Shown here: positions 1 through 9,889 of the stretch, piece by piece
How positions within the stretch are numbered: position 1 is the stretch's first letter
Layout: each line of letters begins with the position of its first letter
Source of the DNA: Halorubrum sp. GN11_10-6_MGM
GTDB taxonomy: Archaea; Halobacteriota; Halobacteria; Halobacteriales; Haloferacaceae
Assembly (NCBI RefSeq): GCF_005435165.1
Contig: NZ_SGUC01000014.1
Span: 1 to 64,000, forward strand
Length of the DNA stretch: 64,000 nucleotides
Direction: 5' to 3'
Position numbers and translations under genes: made by a program
The notes under the pieces: generated by a model
Database searches by the model: none
Told to the model about the DNA's origin: nothing
The model's input: only the letters and a program-made list of their open reading frames with translations

Positions 1-110
1 CCATCCGAGACGGAAGAGCCTCTGTTCAGTTCTCCGATCACGCTTCATCAGCGATTTGACTCAACACCGTCTTGCTCAACTATCCGCACAAACACCGCCT
101 CGACGCGCCG

Positions 111-554
111 CTAAACTACAACGGATGGTCCGTACACTGTCGCCGATTCCGAGCAGTTGCCGGTTGCGTTCTCCTCAGCGGCGGTTTCGTCCAGTTGCGA
201 CTTGATCCGGCGGATCTCGCCGTCAACGAATAGCCGTCGGATCAGGGGATTCGACCGTACCTCTCCAAATGTTGTCCGTAAGATTGCCTCCGCCTCTTCA
301 CGTGGTGTCGCCGCCTCGGCTACCGCCGACTCAAGCGTTTCGAACATGTGCTCACGCTCATTGAGCAACACTGCGAGGTACAGTTCCTCCTTCGAATTAA
401 AAAACTGGTAGAACGTACTCGTCCCGATCCCCACCACGTCCGTCACGTCACTCACGCGGGTGCGATCGAATCCGAAGCGCGCAAAACAATCATGACCCGC
501 TTCGACCAAATCTCCCCGTATACGCTCACGATCCTCATTGGAAAATCGCGTCAT
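111..554 (-). CDS. TetR/AcrR-family transcriptional regulator, short
   Basis: An N-terminal TetR helix-turn-helix is clear: residues about 10-55 include the recognition region VVGIGTSTFYQFFNSKEELY. The protein is about 147 residues from the internal Met at 554, shorter than the usual 190-200, so the ligand-binding domain is probably truncated at the C-terminus. I chose MTRF over the Met five codons upstream because it gives the normal TetR N-terminus. It diverges from the surface protein/RND exporter pair that starts at 755, so it is probably the local repressor of that operon. The family and orientation are seen in the sequence; the target is inferred. Confidence 0.85.
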   Translation of the reverse strand: MTRFSNEDRERIRGDLVEAGHDCFARFGFDRTRVSDVTDVVGIGTSTFYQFFNSKEELYLAVLLNEREHMFETLESAVAEAATPREEAEAILRTTFGEVRSNPLIRRLFVDGEIRRIKSQLDETAAEENATGNCSESATVYGPSVVV

Positions 555-653
555 GATAACCACCAACACAGCGACCCTTCGAGATCGCTACTGCCGCAAT
601 CGATCTGTGTCATGTACGGTTCTTCGATTCCAAGAAAGAAACGTTTATTGATT

Positions 654-665
654 CTTGAGCTCAAG
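654..665. promoter_or_regulatory. Perfect 12-bp palindrome in the TetR/exporter divergent region
   Basis: CTTGAGCTCAAG is a perfect palindrome directly downstream of the TATA-like TTTATTGA (643-650), between the divergent tetR and exporter genes. This is a plausible operator for the TetR repressor. No second copy was found. Confidence 0.4.
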
Positions 666-754
666 GTTTGCGTGTGCAACGACTTAGACACCTATCAATG
701 TCTCATCATTCTACAGTTTATCAGTCGACAACAGCCTCGGAGGTACAGTAAGCG

Positions 755-2392
755 ATGCAGACTCGAACCCTTTCAGTTCTGTTCGTAAGCATCCTGCTTG
801 TCACAAGCGGGGTCGGCGTTGGAGCCGCCGGCGCGAGCATGGCTGGCAGTGACGCGACGGAGTCGCTTACCAGCAGCACAGTCGGAACGGTACCGGCGCA
901 GACCTCGAACATCGGTGGTTCACCTGACCTTGACGTGTACGCGCCGAACCCGAACCTCGTTCCGGGTCAAACAAACGAGATCCGGCTACAGATCACAAAT
1001 GACGGAGATTTACGGTTCGGAAATGCCGCTAACAGTGAAATTGTTACCACAGCGCGAAACGTCCGCGCTGACGTCGAGGCGAGCGGCCCGCTCTCCGTCG
1101 AATCCGGCGAACAATCGATCGGCAGTGTGACCACGAGCAGCTTCGGAGAACTTCCGGTGAGCCTCAACGTTCCCGAAGGAGTCGAGCAGGGGACATACAC
1201 GCTCAATCTCGATCTCACGTACAGCTACATTTCCTCCGGAGAAAGCCGAACCGTCACTGTTTCGCGCGACGTGGATGTTCGCGTCCGCGATGATGCCCGA
1301 TTCCGGGTTGTCAGCGTTGAGAGCGACGCACAGGTCGGCGACAGTGGCACTCTCGAGACGACGATCGAGAACGTCGGATCGGAGACGGCTCGCAACGCGG
1401 ACATCTCCTTCGGAAGCGAGAGTATCACGGTGAACGGTGGCGAGTCCGGAAGCGTCCGTGTCGAAGAGATAGCTCCGGGTGAAACGGCCACTGTGGCCTA
1501 CGACGTGGAAGTCGACGGCGACCTTCCTGTTCAGCAGTATATGCTCTCAGGAGGCGTGCGATTCGACGATCCCGACGGAATCTCCCGCACCGACGGGGAG
1601 CTCTCACTCGGCATCCTCCCGCTCGGCGAACAGGAGTTCGCGATCACAAACATAGACTCTGGCCTCCGCGTTGGTGAGGACGGTGATCTGATCGGGACGG
1701 TCCGCAACGACGGCCCCGTTCCGGCCCGCAACGTCGTGGTACAGTACGCCGGTGAGGATCAGAGCGTACTCCCGACCGAACGCTCGACTGCTGTCGGTAC
1801 TCTCGATCCTGACGAGCGTACAAACTTCTCACTCCCCATTTCAATTAGCAGCGAAGCCGAAGCCGGTCTCCGATCGCTCGACATGGCAGTACAGTACCGC
1901 AACGACGAGGGTGAAATTCGCACTGACGAGAGCCTTGTAGTGACCGCCGAGGTTGCCTCTGAGCGCGACCGCTTCGGTGTTGAAGTCCAGAACCGATCTA
2001 TTTCGGCTGGTGGCACTCGCACCGTCGATGTCGCTGTGACAAACAACCTGAACGAGACCACAAGCGATGTTGAGGCCAGACTGTTTGCCAACGACCCGCT
2101 CGACACTGGTGACACCGACACAGGGTACGTCCAATCGCTCGACCCAGGCGAAACCACGACGATGACTCTCGAGCTGACCACTACCGGCTCCGCAACCCCC
2201 GGAAGCACCTACCCCATCTCGCTTGATTTCCGGTACGATGACGCTGACGGCGACAGCCAACTAACCGATACCTACCGTATCCCGATTGATGTGACCGAAA
2301 GCGAAGATGGCGGACTACCGCTTCCGCTTATTATCGTTGCGCTCCTCGTTGCCGGGACGGGCGCACTCGTCATCTACCGGAGGCGGCAGTAG
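755..2392 (+). CDS. Secreted, membrane-anchored COG1361-like surface protein linked to the RND exporter
   Basis: The 545-residue protein has a signal peptide (residues 1-25), repeated CARDB/S-layer-type beta-sandwich segments (for example near residues 60-150, 180-260 and 300-390), and one C-terminal transmembrane helix followed by RRRQ. It should sit outside the membrane. The RND-family gene begins 3 bases after its stop, so the two are translationally linked. COG1361-type proteins paired with MMPL/RND exporters are a common archaeal arrangement and probably form a trans-envelope complex; the substrate is unknown. The divergent TetR gene is the likely regulator. Confidence 0.8.
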   Translation: MQTRTLSVLFVSILLVTSGVGVGAAGASMAGSDATESLTSSTVGTVPAQTSNIGGSPDLDVYAPNPNLVPGQTNEIRLQITNDGDLRFGNAANSEIVTTARNVRADVEASGPLSVESGEQSIGSVTTSSFGELPVSLNVPEGVEQGTYTLNLDLTYSYISSGESRTVTVSRDVDVRVRDDARFRVVSVESDAQVGDSGTLETTIENVGSETARNADISFGSESITVNGGESGSVRVEEIAPGETATVAYDVEVDGDLPVQQYMLSGGVRFDDPDGISRTDGELSLGILPLGEQEFAITNIDSGLRVGEDGDLIGTVRNDGPVPARNVVVQYAGEDQSVLPTERSTAVGTLDPDERTNFSLPISISSEAEAGLRSLDMAVQYRNDEGEIRTDESLVVTAEVASERDRFGVEVQNRSISAGGTRTVDVAVTNNLNETTSDVEARLFANDPLDTGDTDTGYVQSLDPGETTTMTLELTTTGSATPGSTYPISLDFRYDDADGDSQLTDTYRIPIDVTESEDGGLPLPLIIVALLVAGTGALVIYRRRQ

Positions 2393-2395
2393 CCA

Positions 2396-4867
2396 ATGTC
2401 GCTCGGCGAGCAGATCGAGGTGTGGACGCGGCGGCTCAACGATACCATCGTCGACCGCCCACGACGTGTTATCGTCGTATTTCTCGTCCTCACGGTGGTG
2501 TTCGCCGGTGGGATGGCTCTCGTCAGCACAGATACTGAAGCCACCGACTCGTTCACCGAGGGCCTCGACGAACAGGAGGCGCTTGACGCCGTCAACGAGG
2601 AATTCGAAGACCCGTTCGAACCAGATGGTGAATCGACACAGCTCATTCACTCGGGGAGTAATGTTCTGACGAAGGAGGCGCTTGTTAGAGACCTCCGTAT
2701 CCTCGAGGAAGTGGAATCGCGAGACGATCTACGCGTCGCCTCAGCGAACGGCCCAGCGACCGTCATCGCGCAGCGGATCGACCCGTCGGCGACCACCGCA
2801 GTCGAACAGCGACGCGTAATCCAATCGATGAGCGCGACTCAGGTCCGCCAGACCGTCCGTGAGCTGTCGGAAAATCCGCGGTTCACTGGGACACTCGCGA
2901 CCGACTTCAACCCGACGAGTGCGAGTGCATCGGCGTCCATCACAGTGGTTTCTCATGACGTGCCCGCTGGCTTCTCTTCAAGTGACCTTCAAGAGGTTCA
3001 GACGACGATCCGGTCGATCGCAGCCGACCAGCCTGGTGATATCACGGCCTTCGGGACTGGAGTCACGAACGCAGAGACGGCGAATGTAATTGGCGACTCA
3101 CTCACCATCGTTATGCCCGTCGTCGTATTGTTGTTGCTGTTGTTCCTCGTTGTCGCGTATCGCGACCCGATCGACCTCTCTCTCGGACTGTTATCGCTTT
3201 TAATGACTGTTGTCTGGACGTTCGGCTTCCTCGGCTTCTCTGGGATCCCGTTCAATCAGCAGATGATCTCGGTGCCAGTGTTGCTGCTCGCGGTTGGCGT
3301 CGACTTCGGGATCCACATTATCAATCGCTACCGCGAGGAGACAGTTGCTGGGTTTGAGGCGACGGAGGCGATGCGGGAGGCGAACAACCAACTAATAATC
3401 GCCTTCATTATCGTCACTGTCACCACTGTCTTCGGGTTCGGCGCAAACGCAATCTCGGATCTCACACCGATCCGGAACATGGGAATCGCGTCCGGGGTTG
3501 GAATCATCTTTACGTTCTTAATCTTCGGACTGTTCCTCCCCGCTGCGAAACTGGAGGTCGACAAGCTTCGCGAGCGCTACGGCGTCCCTGAGTTCAACTC
3601 CGCACCGATTTCCTCAGAGGAGTCGACGTTAGGAAAGCTACTGACGTTCCCAGCGCAAATCAGCAAGTACGCGCCGGCTGCATTTATTATCGTGTTGCTC
3701 GTGACCGGCGGAATGGCTGCGGCGTACGGCAGCGGTGTCGACACCTCTTTCGAGACGGAGGATTTCCTTCCACCAGAGGAACAGCCGGAGTACGTCACCG
3801 AACTGCCAGAGCCGTTCGCACCGAGTGAGTACACTGTTACAGAGACAATCAACCTCCTCGAAGATCGCTTCTCGACCAACCAAGATCAATCGGTAACATT
3901 GTACGTCGAGGGGAATTTTGAGGAGGATCACGCATTGGAGGCGCTCGCTGACCCGAACAACGACGCCCCAGGAGCACTGGCAGTCGGCGACGGTGGGTCC
4001 GCACAGCCGACAAGTATTGTGACTGTGATTCAGTCACAGGCAGATTCGAATCCGGAGTTTGGCAGGTTAGTTGCCCGCAACGATATCGACAGTGACGGAA
4101 TCCCCGACCGTAACCTTGCTCTGATCTATGACGAGTTGTTCGCTTCGTCGGCCGGCGATCGCGCTGAGCAGTACCTCACACCGGATCGGCGGAGCGCCCA
4201 AGTCGACTATGCGATCGATTCCGGCGCCTCACAGGCTGAATCTGCAGCGGATTCTCGTGAGTTCGCAGACAAGTTCCGATACGAGACGACCGCAACTGGC
4301 CAGCTCGTCGTCTTTGACGCCGTGACAGACATCATCTTCGACTCAGCGATACAGGGGCTAATCCTCGCGATGGGGTTGACCGGAGTATTCCTCATTGTCT
4401 CCTATGCTGTCTTGGAGAGCAAGCCGCTGCTTGGGATCGTCAATCTCTTCCCGATCCTGATCGCGGTCGCGTTCCTGCTCGGAACGATGAGATTCCTCGA
4501 CATGTCGCTGAACGCCCTGACGGCTACGATTCTTTCCATCTCTATCGGGCTCGGGATCGCGTATTCCGTTCACGCGACCCATCGATTCATCGACGAGTTC
4601 AACGCGGGTGCTGACGCTCAAGAATCGATGATAATCACACTCTCCGGGACCGGTGGTGCCCTACTCGGTAGTATGCTCACCACCTCACTCGGGACAGGCG
4701 CGCTCGCCCTCGCAATTACACCAGTTCTTGGTGACTTTGGCCTGCTGATGGCGATTAGTGTGGTGTATTCGTTCGTGTTTACCATCATCGCATTACCTCC
4801 CGCAGTGCTGTTGTGGGAGCGCTATCACAGCATGTTGCTCCGGCTTCCAAGATCCACACTTGGGTGA
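2396..4867 (+). CDS. RND/MMPL-family membrane transporter
   Basis: The 823-residue protein has the duplicated RND layout. TM1 is at about 25-45, followed by a large external loop. Helices at about 235-395 include the conserved VPVLLLAVGVDFGIHIINRY region, with the Asp of the proton relay. A second loop follows, then helices at about 650-815. It presumably exports lipids or hydrophobic compounds by proton antiport. It directly follows the surface protein at 755-2392 and is probably controlled by the divergent TetR protein. The family assignment is firm; the substrate cannot be read from the sequence. Confidence 0.88.
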   Translation: MSLGEQIEVWTRRLNDTIVDRPRRVIVVFLVLTVVFAGGMALVSTDTEATDSFTEGLDEQEALDAVNEEFEDPFEPDGESTQLIHSGSNVLTKEALVRDLRILEEVESRDDLRVASANGPATVIAQRIDPSATTAVEQRRVIQSMSATQVRQTVRELSENPRFTGTLATDFNPTSASASASITVVSHDVPAGFSSSDLQEVQTTIRSIAADQPGDITAFGTGVTNAETANVIGDSLTIVMPVVVLLLLLFLVVAYRDPIDLSLGLLSLLMTVVWTFGFLGFSGIPFNQQMISVPVLLLAVGVDFGIHIINRYREETVAGFEATEAMREANNQLIIAFIIVTVTTVFGFGANAISDLTPIRNMGIASGVGIIFTFLIFGLFLPAAKLEVDKLRERYGVPEFNSAPISSEESTLGKLLTFPAQISKYAPAAFIIVLLVTGGMAAAYGSGVDTSFETEDFLPPEEQPEYVTELPEPFAPSEYTVTETINLLEDRFSTNQDQSVTLYVEGNFEEDHALEALADPNNDAPGALAVGDGGSAQPTSIVTVIQSQADSNPEFGRLVARNDIDSDGIPDRNLALIYDELFASSAGDRAEQYLTPDRRSAQVDYAIDSGASQAESAADSREFADKFRYETTATGQLVVFDAVTDIIFDSAIQGLILAMGLTGVFLIVSYAVLESKPLLGIVNLFPILIAVAFLLGTMRFLDMSLNALTATILSISIGLGIAYSVHATHRFIDEFNAGADAQESMIITLSGTGGALLGSMLTTSLGTGALALAITPVLGDFGLLMAISVVYSFVFTIIALPPAVLLWERYHSMLLRLPRSTLG

Positions 4868-4918
4868 AATACAGGGCCAACAAGACATTTTATGTTGCCC
4901 CTGAATCAGTGTAGGAGT

Positions 4919-5089
4919 ATGAAGTCGACACGAAAAGGCCTTCGTGAGAGTGATCTGTTCAAAGATACATATGACCGGCTGAACTGCTCACACTGTGAGA
5001 TGGTTCTAAAAAAAGAGAATGACACCGAGGAGGTGTTTGCTGTGCGTACTTGTCCAGAATGTGGTGCTGAGTTCAAAGAGCTACCCTGA
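4919..5089 (+). CDS. Small HVO_0758-type zinc-finger protein
   Basis: The 56-residue protein has two CxxC pairs, CSHC and CPEC, spaced as in a zinc ribbon, and begins MKSTRKGLRESDLFKDTY. It closely resembles, from memory, the small haloarchaeal HVO_0758 zinc-finger family. I prefer the Met at 4919 over an in-frame Met nine codons upstream because this family starts at MKSTRKGL. The protein lies alone between the exporter operon and a secreted protein gene. Its function is unknown; zinc binding is inferred from the cysteines. Confidence 0.8.
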   Translation: MKSTRKGLRESDLFKDTYDRLNCSHCEMVLKKENDTEEVFAVRTCPECGAEFKELP

Positions 5090-5233
5090 ATACAGACGTT
5101 AAGCTCCCTCCCTCAACGTTCTACCAAGACAGCATTCTCAGCGAGGAGAAGTATCAAACATGAGATTTCGGACGGTACGGTCATATAGGGAGACAAGAAT
5201 GTGAGAGTACGTATACACCCCACGTGTTAGATT

Positions 5234-6829
5234 ATGACATCAGATATTATTCAACTAGTTCCAAGGTTAATACCCGGTCGGTGGATCGGTGTGTTGTGTG
5301 GTGTGTGTGTCTTACTCTTATTTTTACATGTTGGGGCCGGACCTGCGGCCGCACAGGGAACGGCGATCAATATGAGCATGAACGGTGAACAGGCCGTACA
5401 TGGAGATGAGATCGTTGTGTTAGAGGATCCAAACGCAAATATTACAATCTCAGCAGAAACGCGAATCGATCTGATTGAACTCCGTGTTAATGGAGATACG
5501 TACCGCTCATATAGTCCAAACTCAACGAATTTCGATCGATCACTCCCGCTTGAACTTGATCCAAATGATAATACAGTAGAGATTATCGCCAAGGCCGATG
5601 GAGTAACGACGCTCCAAACGGCCGTAACAAAGTATACAGCTGCACCGAGTGTACGATACACCTCTCCGTTTTCCACAACGGTCAGTGGCGGCCCAAATAG
5701 CACAATAAATGTTACTAGTGGACAGATTACGCTAGCCGGTGATCTTCATACGCTGTTAGATGTTAAACGGATTCGGATTGAACGAACGACGAATTATGGT
5801 CCGGACAACAGTAATTCAACAACAGATCGGCGATTCCATCGTATCTCAAACCCAGGTGAATCCTTTTCGCAGGATCTACTGCTCGCTAACGGAAAAAATG
5901 AGATCGTGGCTGAGTACACAGACTCTCAAGGACGTACCAATACAGACCGGTTCACGCTGATCGTCGATGATAAGACGGACCCCGTCATTGAATTTGACGT
6001 CGTTAATGAGACTTATACCGATACAGTAAGAATTAGTGGGACTGTTCAGGATCAGACCAAATTGAAACGTGTCGAAATAAACCGCACGTCAAATAATGGG
6101 TCACAAGTGTTGATGTTGAGTGGCAACGCAAAGCCCAATCCGGACAGGCTCAGCTATGAATTTGATACAACCGTTGAGTTGTATAACGACAACGATGATA
6201 ATGTGTTTCAGATTACGGCTGAGGATACAGCGGGCAATATCCGTAACCGAACACTCTCAATCACATATGATCCGGAGCCAGAGATTCAAATTACAGACGC
6301 GACAACCGACGTAGATACAGAGACAGTTCGTGTTACCGGGAAAATCTCAGAAGCAGAGATTAGTCGAGTTACCGTTGAGACAGTCAATTCAGCGACCGGA
6401 GACCGGCTTGATATCGTTAGAGTGTACGACGCAGGGGGATTTACTGACGAAGTGAGCCTTGATCAAAAGCTTACAGCTTCCCGTCAGGGCACAATAGTGA
6501 ATGTACTAGTAGTCTACCGCTCTGGGCAGTACTCAACAAGTATTACAGCCGAAGTCCCAGACACAAATGAGAGCATAGAAACAAATAACACTGCTCCGTC
6601 CGGCAATGTGAGTTCAGTCCAATCTAGCGAAAGTGCGAATACAACTCAGGATACGACGGAAGATAGCTCAAGCAACAAGACTACTAACGAATCAGATTCT
6701 TCTGGCGAAAAAGAGAAACAAACAGATAAGGAATCAGCGTCGCCGACGTTGCTCCCCATTCGGACACGTGAAGCCTTCGGTGGAATCGTTATTGTAGGAG
6801 GGGTCTATCTGTTTGGACACTGGGTGTGA
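5234..6829 (+). CDS. Secreted, C-terminally membrane-anchored protein of unknown function
   Basis: The 531-residue protein starts with a hydrophobic signal segment (about residues 15-40, ending AGPAAAQG). The body is beta-rich, and repeated segments (for example [20 protein letters not shown]) suggest Ig-like modules. A Ser/Thr/Asn-rich stretch (about 440-500) is typical of glycosylated linkers, and a final hydrophobic helix may anchor it. The last codons overlap a degraded TnpB remnant on the other strand, so an insertion may have altered the C-terminus. No named family was recognised. Codon use is more A+T-rich than in the RND operon. Confidence 0.7.
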   Translation: MTSDIIQLVPRLIPGRWIGVLCGVCVLLLFLHVGAGPAAAQGTAINMSMNGEQAVHGDEIVVLEDPNANITISAETRIDLIELRVNGDTYRSYSPNSTNFDRSLPLELDPNDNTVEIIAKADGVTTLQTAVTKYTAAPSVRYTSPFSTTVSGGPNSTINVTSGQITLAGDLHTLLDVKRIRIERTTNYGPDNSNSTTDRRFHRISNPGESFSQDLLLANGKNEIVAEYTDSQGRTNTDRFTLIVDDKTDPVIEFDVVNETYTDTVRISGTVQDQTKLKRVEINRTSNNGSQVLMLSGNAKPNPDRLSYEFDTTVELYNDNDDNVFQITAEDTAGNIRNRTLSITYDPEPEIQITDATTDVDTETVRVTGKISEAEISRVTVETVNSATGDRLDIVRVYDAGGFTDEVSLDQKLTASRQGTIVNVLVVYRSGQYSTSITAEVPDTNESIETNNTAPSGNVSSVQSSESANTTQDTTEDSSSNKTTNESDSSGEKEKQTDKESASPTLLPIRTREAFGGIVIVGGVYLFGHWV

Positions 6830-6957
6830 CACTCTCTTGGCTGTAAGTCGATGTTCTTCGTAGCGTTATAGTCAGCATCGTTCTCGTATCCGCACTGCTG
6901 ACAGCTGAACGTCTCATCCGACCGATTGTCCGGGTAGGCATTCGTCTTTGATTAATA
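6805..6957 (-). pseudogene. Remnant of an IS1341-type TnpB C-terminus
   Basis: One minus-strand frame reads a TnpB zinc-ribbon tail, [18 protein letters not shown], followed by [12 protein letters not shown] and a stop at 6805. The CxxC and the ADYNATKNI stretch are the hallmark of the C-terminal RuvC-III/zinc-ribbon region. Nothing upstream in that frame continues the protein, so only the tail survives. It overlaps the 3' end of the secreted-protein gene on the opposite strand. Confidence 0.8.
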
Positions 6958-7409
6958 CCCTCAGTAATATCCGATAGCCGTGGTTTTCGCTCAAATACGG
7001 CCGATCCACACCAGCTACGGCAAGGAACCGCCATTTGTGGTAGTTGCTTATCGGACAATGTCGTCAGCACTGGTGTCTCATCTGTGGTTTCTCTCGTCTC
7101 TAATACAGACAAGCATACTTTGAGAGAGCTTTTATTCTCAAATATAACTAGAGACGAATACCACGCCGAGTTTCTCCGTGTACTCTTTGAGAAACTCAGA
7201 GCGAAACAGTGTATAGAGCTGACGAAGAAATCTAAATGAAGATTCGTTGTCATACACAGACTCGGCTTCCTCATTCCTTCCGAAAGATGCCTCGATAAGC
7301 CGCCGCTATCACGCTGTTTCTCGCTTAACTAAAGGCGGATGTCAACGGTATAGTGCCGTGGGGAGCCTCGCCGGTTACCGCGAGGAGGCGGTCACGCGCA
7401 ACTAGCGCA
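6958..7409. other. Degraded intergenic region with broken reading frames
   Basis: No intact gene was found. A minus-strand stretch of about 55 codons around 7137-7306 is free of stops and encodes a charged segment containing FRFLRQLYTLFRSEFLKEYT. It has no clear start and is cut off by stops, so it may be the tail of a lost gene. Together with the neighbouring TnpB tail, it marks an old insertion or decay site. Confidence 0.4.
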
Positions 7410-9680
7410 CTATTCTCGTGTCGACAGATAGCCAAAAGCAAGAATTACAACCACGGTTGCGACGATCCCGAATCCAGGAACTTCAGACTCTGTCCCCTCA
7501 TCAGTTGTATTGGAAGGTCCACCATCTTGCTGTGTCTCTTGATTAGCAATATCATTGGATGTCCCAGTCTCATCAGTCTCTTCGCTAGAGGTCCCATTGG
7601 TGTCCCCAGAGGTCGAATTCTCTTCACTAGGTGTATCGGTGGCCGTTTGATTTTCGTCTACAGCTGTTCTATTTGTATTCACAGCCGTTTCATTCTCATC
7701 TATTGCCGTTTCATTCTCATCTATTGCCGTTTCATTCTCATCTATTGCCGTTTCATTCTCATCTATTGCCGGTTCGTCTTGCTCGGATTCTCCATTCTCA
7801 TCATCCTCGTCACTGCCTGAGCCACCGGATCCATCAGTTCCACTTTTTTCGTCTCTGTCATTCTCTAATTGAAGTTCTTCAACGCCGTTTGCGAGCGTTG
7901 TTGTTGATTCGATAACACTACGAGGCGCAGGCTGGTTGAGATAATTATTGTTCAACACGACGTAATTATTGTTTTCACCCGCGTTTGTGCTAGCATACGG
8001 CTGCCGCTCAAGGATCGACGCTTCAGAGTCTGTTACAATTATCAATCCAGGGTTGGCTTGAAGGATGACCTCATCCGAGAGCTGTGGATATCCATCTGCC
8101 TCTGACGCAGCAACGTTGCTTGTGCCGCCGATCTGCATAATTTCGTTTATAAAGGTATTGTCAGCAGCAACGAACCCCCCTCCAAGCGGATACAGTGCAC
8201 TGAGACGATCAAGGTCAGCAGTCTGATTTTCTACATTTTCCACAGTTTGGTTCATCTCAGTATTCACCTCCGCTGCTGCTTCGCAGTTTCCGACAAGACG
8301 GCCTGTGCGCTCTGTTTTGGTCGCAATATCTCCGACATCCGTAGCGGCCGGGAAGTGGTAGACCGTAAGATTCTGTCTACGAAGGTCGGCGACTTGGCCA
8401 GCTGATGCGTTAGGTGCTAATACAAGATCGGGATCAGTCGCAACAACTGTCTCGACGCTGACGCCAAATTCTGCGGAGACATTCGTTCTGCTGGCAGTCC
8501 CGTTCAAGTACCCCGCAAATTCGGTTACACCGACAACCCGGTCTTGTACACCTAACTCCCAGAGGGTCTGGGCGGCTGATGGGTTTGTTGTCGTGATCCG
8601 ATCCGGTTGTTCATCAAGCGTGATCTCTTCCCCTGTCGCGTCTGTTACAGTAAGCGGGAACCCACACGTACCAGTACTATTAGCCGTCTCTTCTGTCTTG
8701 TCGGCTTGGAGACGCTCAACAGCAGCCGCGAGAGTTTTTGTCGACTCAATTACGCTCCTGGGCGCCGGCTGATTTAGATAATTCGTATTCATGACTACAT
8801 AATTACCCTCAGCCCCAGCGGTTGTGCTGGCGTAGGGTTCCTCATCAAGAATTGCGCCCTCTGTATTGGTTACGAGTATGACCTCAGGATCTGTTTTGAG
8901 AATAACCTCATCTGAGAGTTGTGGGTACCCATCTGCCTCTGACGCGGCAACGTTGGTAGTCCCACCAATCTCCATGAGTTCGTTGATGAAGGTATTGTCA
9001 GCGGCGACGAATCCTCCTCCAAGCGGATACAGTGCACTGAGACGATCAAGGTCAGCAGTCTGATTTTCTACATTTTCCACAGTTTGGTTCATCTCAGTAT
9101 TCACCTCTGCTGCTGCTTCGCAGTTTCCGACAAGACGGCCTGTGCGCTCTGTTTTCGCCGCAATATCATCGACATCTGTAGCGGCCGGGAAGTGGTAGAC
9201 TGTAAGGTTCTGCGCGCGGAGGTCTGCGACTTGGCCAGCTGATGCGTTAGGTGCCAATACGAGATCAGGATTGGTCGCAACAACCTTTTCAACACTCACT
9301 CCGAATCCTGCTGAAACGTTCGCTTTGCTGTCAGTTTTGTTTAGATATTCAGCAAATTCGGTCACCCCGACAACCCGGTCTTGGGCGCCGATCTCCCAGA
9401 GTGTCTGGGCTGCTGACGGGTTCGTTGTCGTGATTCGGTCCGGTTGTTCCTCAAGCGTGATTTCTGTCCCTGTCGCATCTGTCAGATTGAGCGGAAACTG
9501 ACACGTATTATTCACTCCTGTATTCATCGGGTCCTGACCGGTGTGTTTGACGGACAGGCTTTCACCTTCTGCGTGTTCGAACTCTACCCCCGCCGGTTGT
9601 GCTCCAGCAGCGGTTCCTGAGGCTCCAACAGCTGTTGTCACCACAACCACCGCCAGTAGAACCACTCGCAAGTTCTTCAC
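7410..9680 (-). CDS. PGF-CTERM-anchored ABC-type substrate-binding protein with tandem BtuF-like domains
   Basis: The 756-residue protein has a signal peptide and then two homologous BtuF/TroA-like periplasmic-binding domains (about residues 70-335 and 340-620). Each starts with the same block, DEQPDRITTTNPSAAQTLWE or a close variant. A linker with repeated DENETAI units follows, then a PGF-CTERM sorting tail (PGFGIVATVVVILAFGYLS). PGF-CTERM proteins are processed and lipid-anchored by archaeosortase A. This fold binds cobalamin, haem or siderophores; the ligand is unknown. No permease or ATPase gene is adjacent. The two copies are nearly identical in DNA over long stretches, so the duplication is recent or homogenised. 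Confidence 0.87.
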   Translation of the reverse strand: MKNLRVVLLAVVVVTTAVGASGTAAGAQPAGVEFEHAEGESLSVKHTGQDPMNTGVNNTCQFPLNLTDATGTEITLEEQPDRITTTNPSAAQTLWEIGAQDRVVGVTEFAEYLNKTDSKANVSAGFGVSVEKVVATNPDLVLAPNASAGQVADLRAQNLTVYHFPAATDVDDIAAKTERTGRLVGNCEAAAEVNTEMNQTVENVENQTADLDRLSALYPLGGGFVAADNTFINELMEIGGTTNVAASEADGYPQLSDEVILKTDPEVILVTNTEGAILDEEPYASTTAGAEGNYVVMNTNYLNQPAPRSVIESTKTLAAAVERLQADKTEETANSTGTCGFPLTVTDATGEEITLDEQPDRITTTNPSAAQTLWELGVQDRVVGVTEFAGYLNGTASRTNVSAEFGVSVETVVATDPDLVLAPNASAGQVADLRRQNLTVYHFPAATDVGDIATKTERTGRLVGNCEAAAEVNTEMNQTVENVENQTADLDRLSALYPLGGGFVAADNTFINEIMQIGGTSNVAASEADGYPQLSDEVILQANPGLIIVTDSEASILERQPYASTNAGENNNYVVLNNNYLNQPAPRSVIESTTTLANGVEELQLENDRDEKSGTDGSGGSGSDEDDENGESEQDEPAIDENETAIDENETAIDENETAIDENETAVNTNRTAVDENQTATDTPSEENSTSGDTNGTSSEETDETGTSNDIANQETQQDGGPSNTTDEGTESEVPGFGIVATVVVILAFGYLSTRE

Positions 9681-9889
9681 AATTAGTGACCTAGCTTATG
9701 AAATATAATTTTTGTTATTTCAACCTTACTTGCTTTGGGAGCTATCGGCCTCCCGTCTGACACAGATTAATACGTCGTGAACTCCACGTGCCAGTATTCA
9801 ATGTCTCGTCACATAGCACCAGACACGGCGTGCGATGAGGTCCATCCGCAACCAGCACACTTTCATACGGCACAGCGGAGAAACAACCA

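Noticed and set aside
7660-7780. Short repeats that look like a small CRISPR array
   Set aside because: They are codon-level repeats for DENETAI in the linker of the substrate-binding protein, without spacers.
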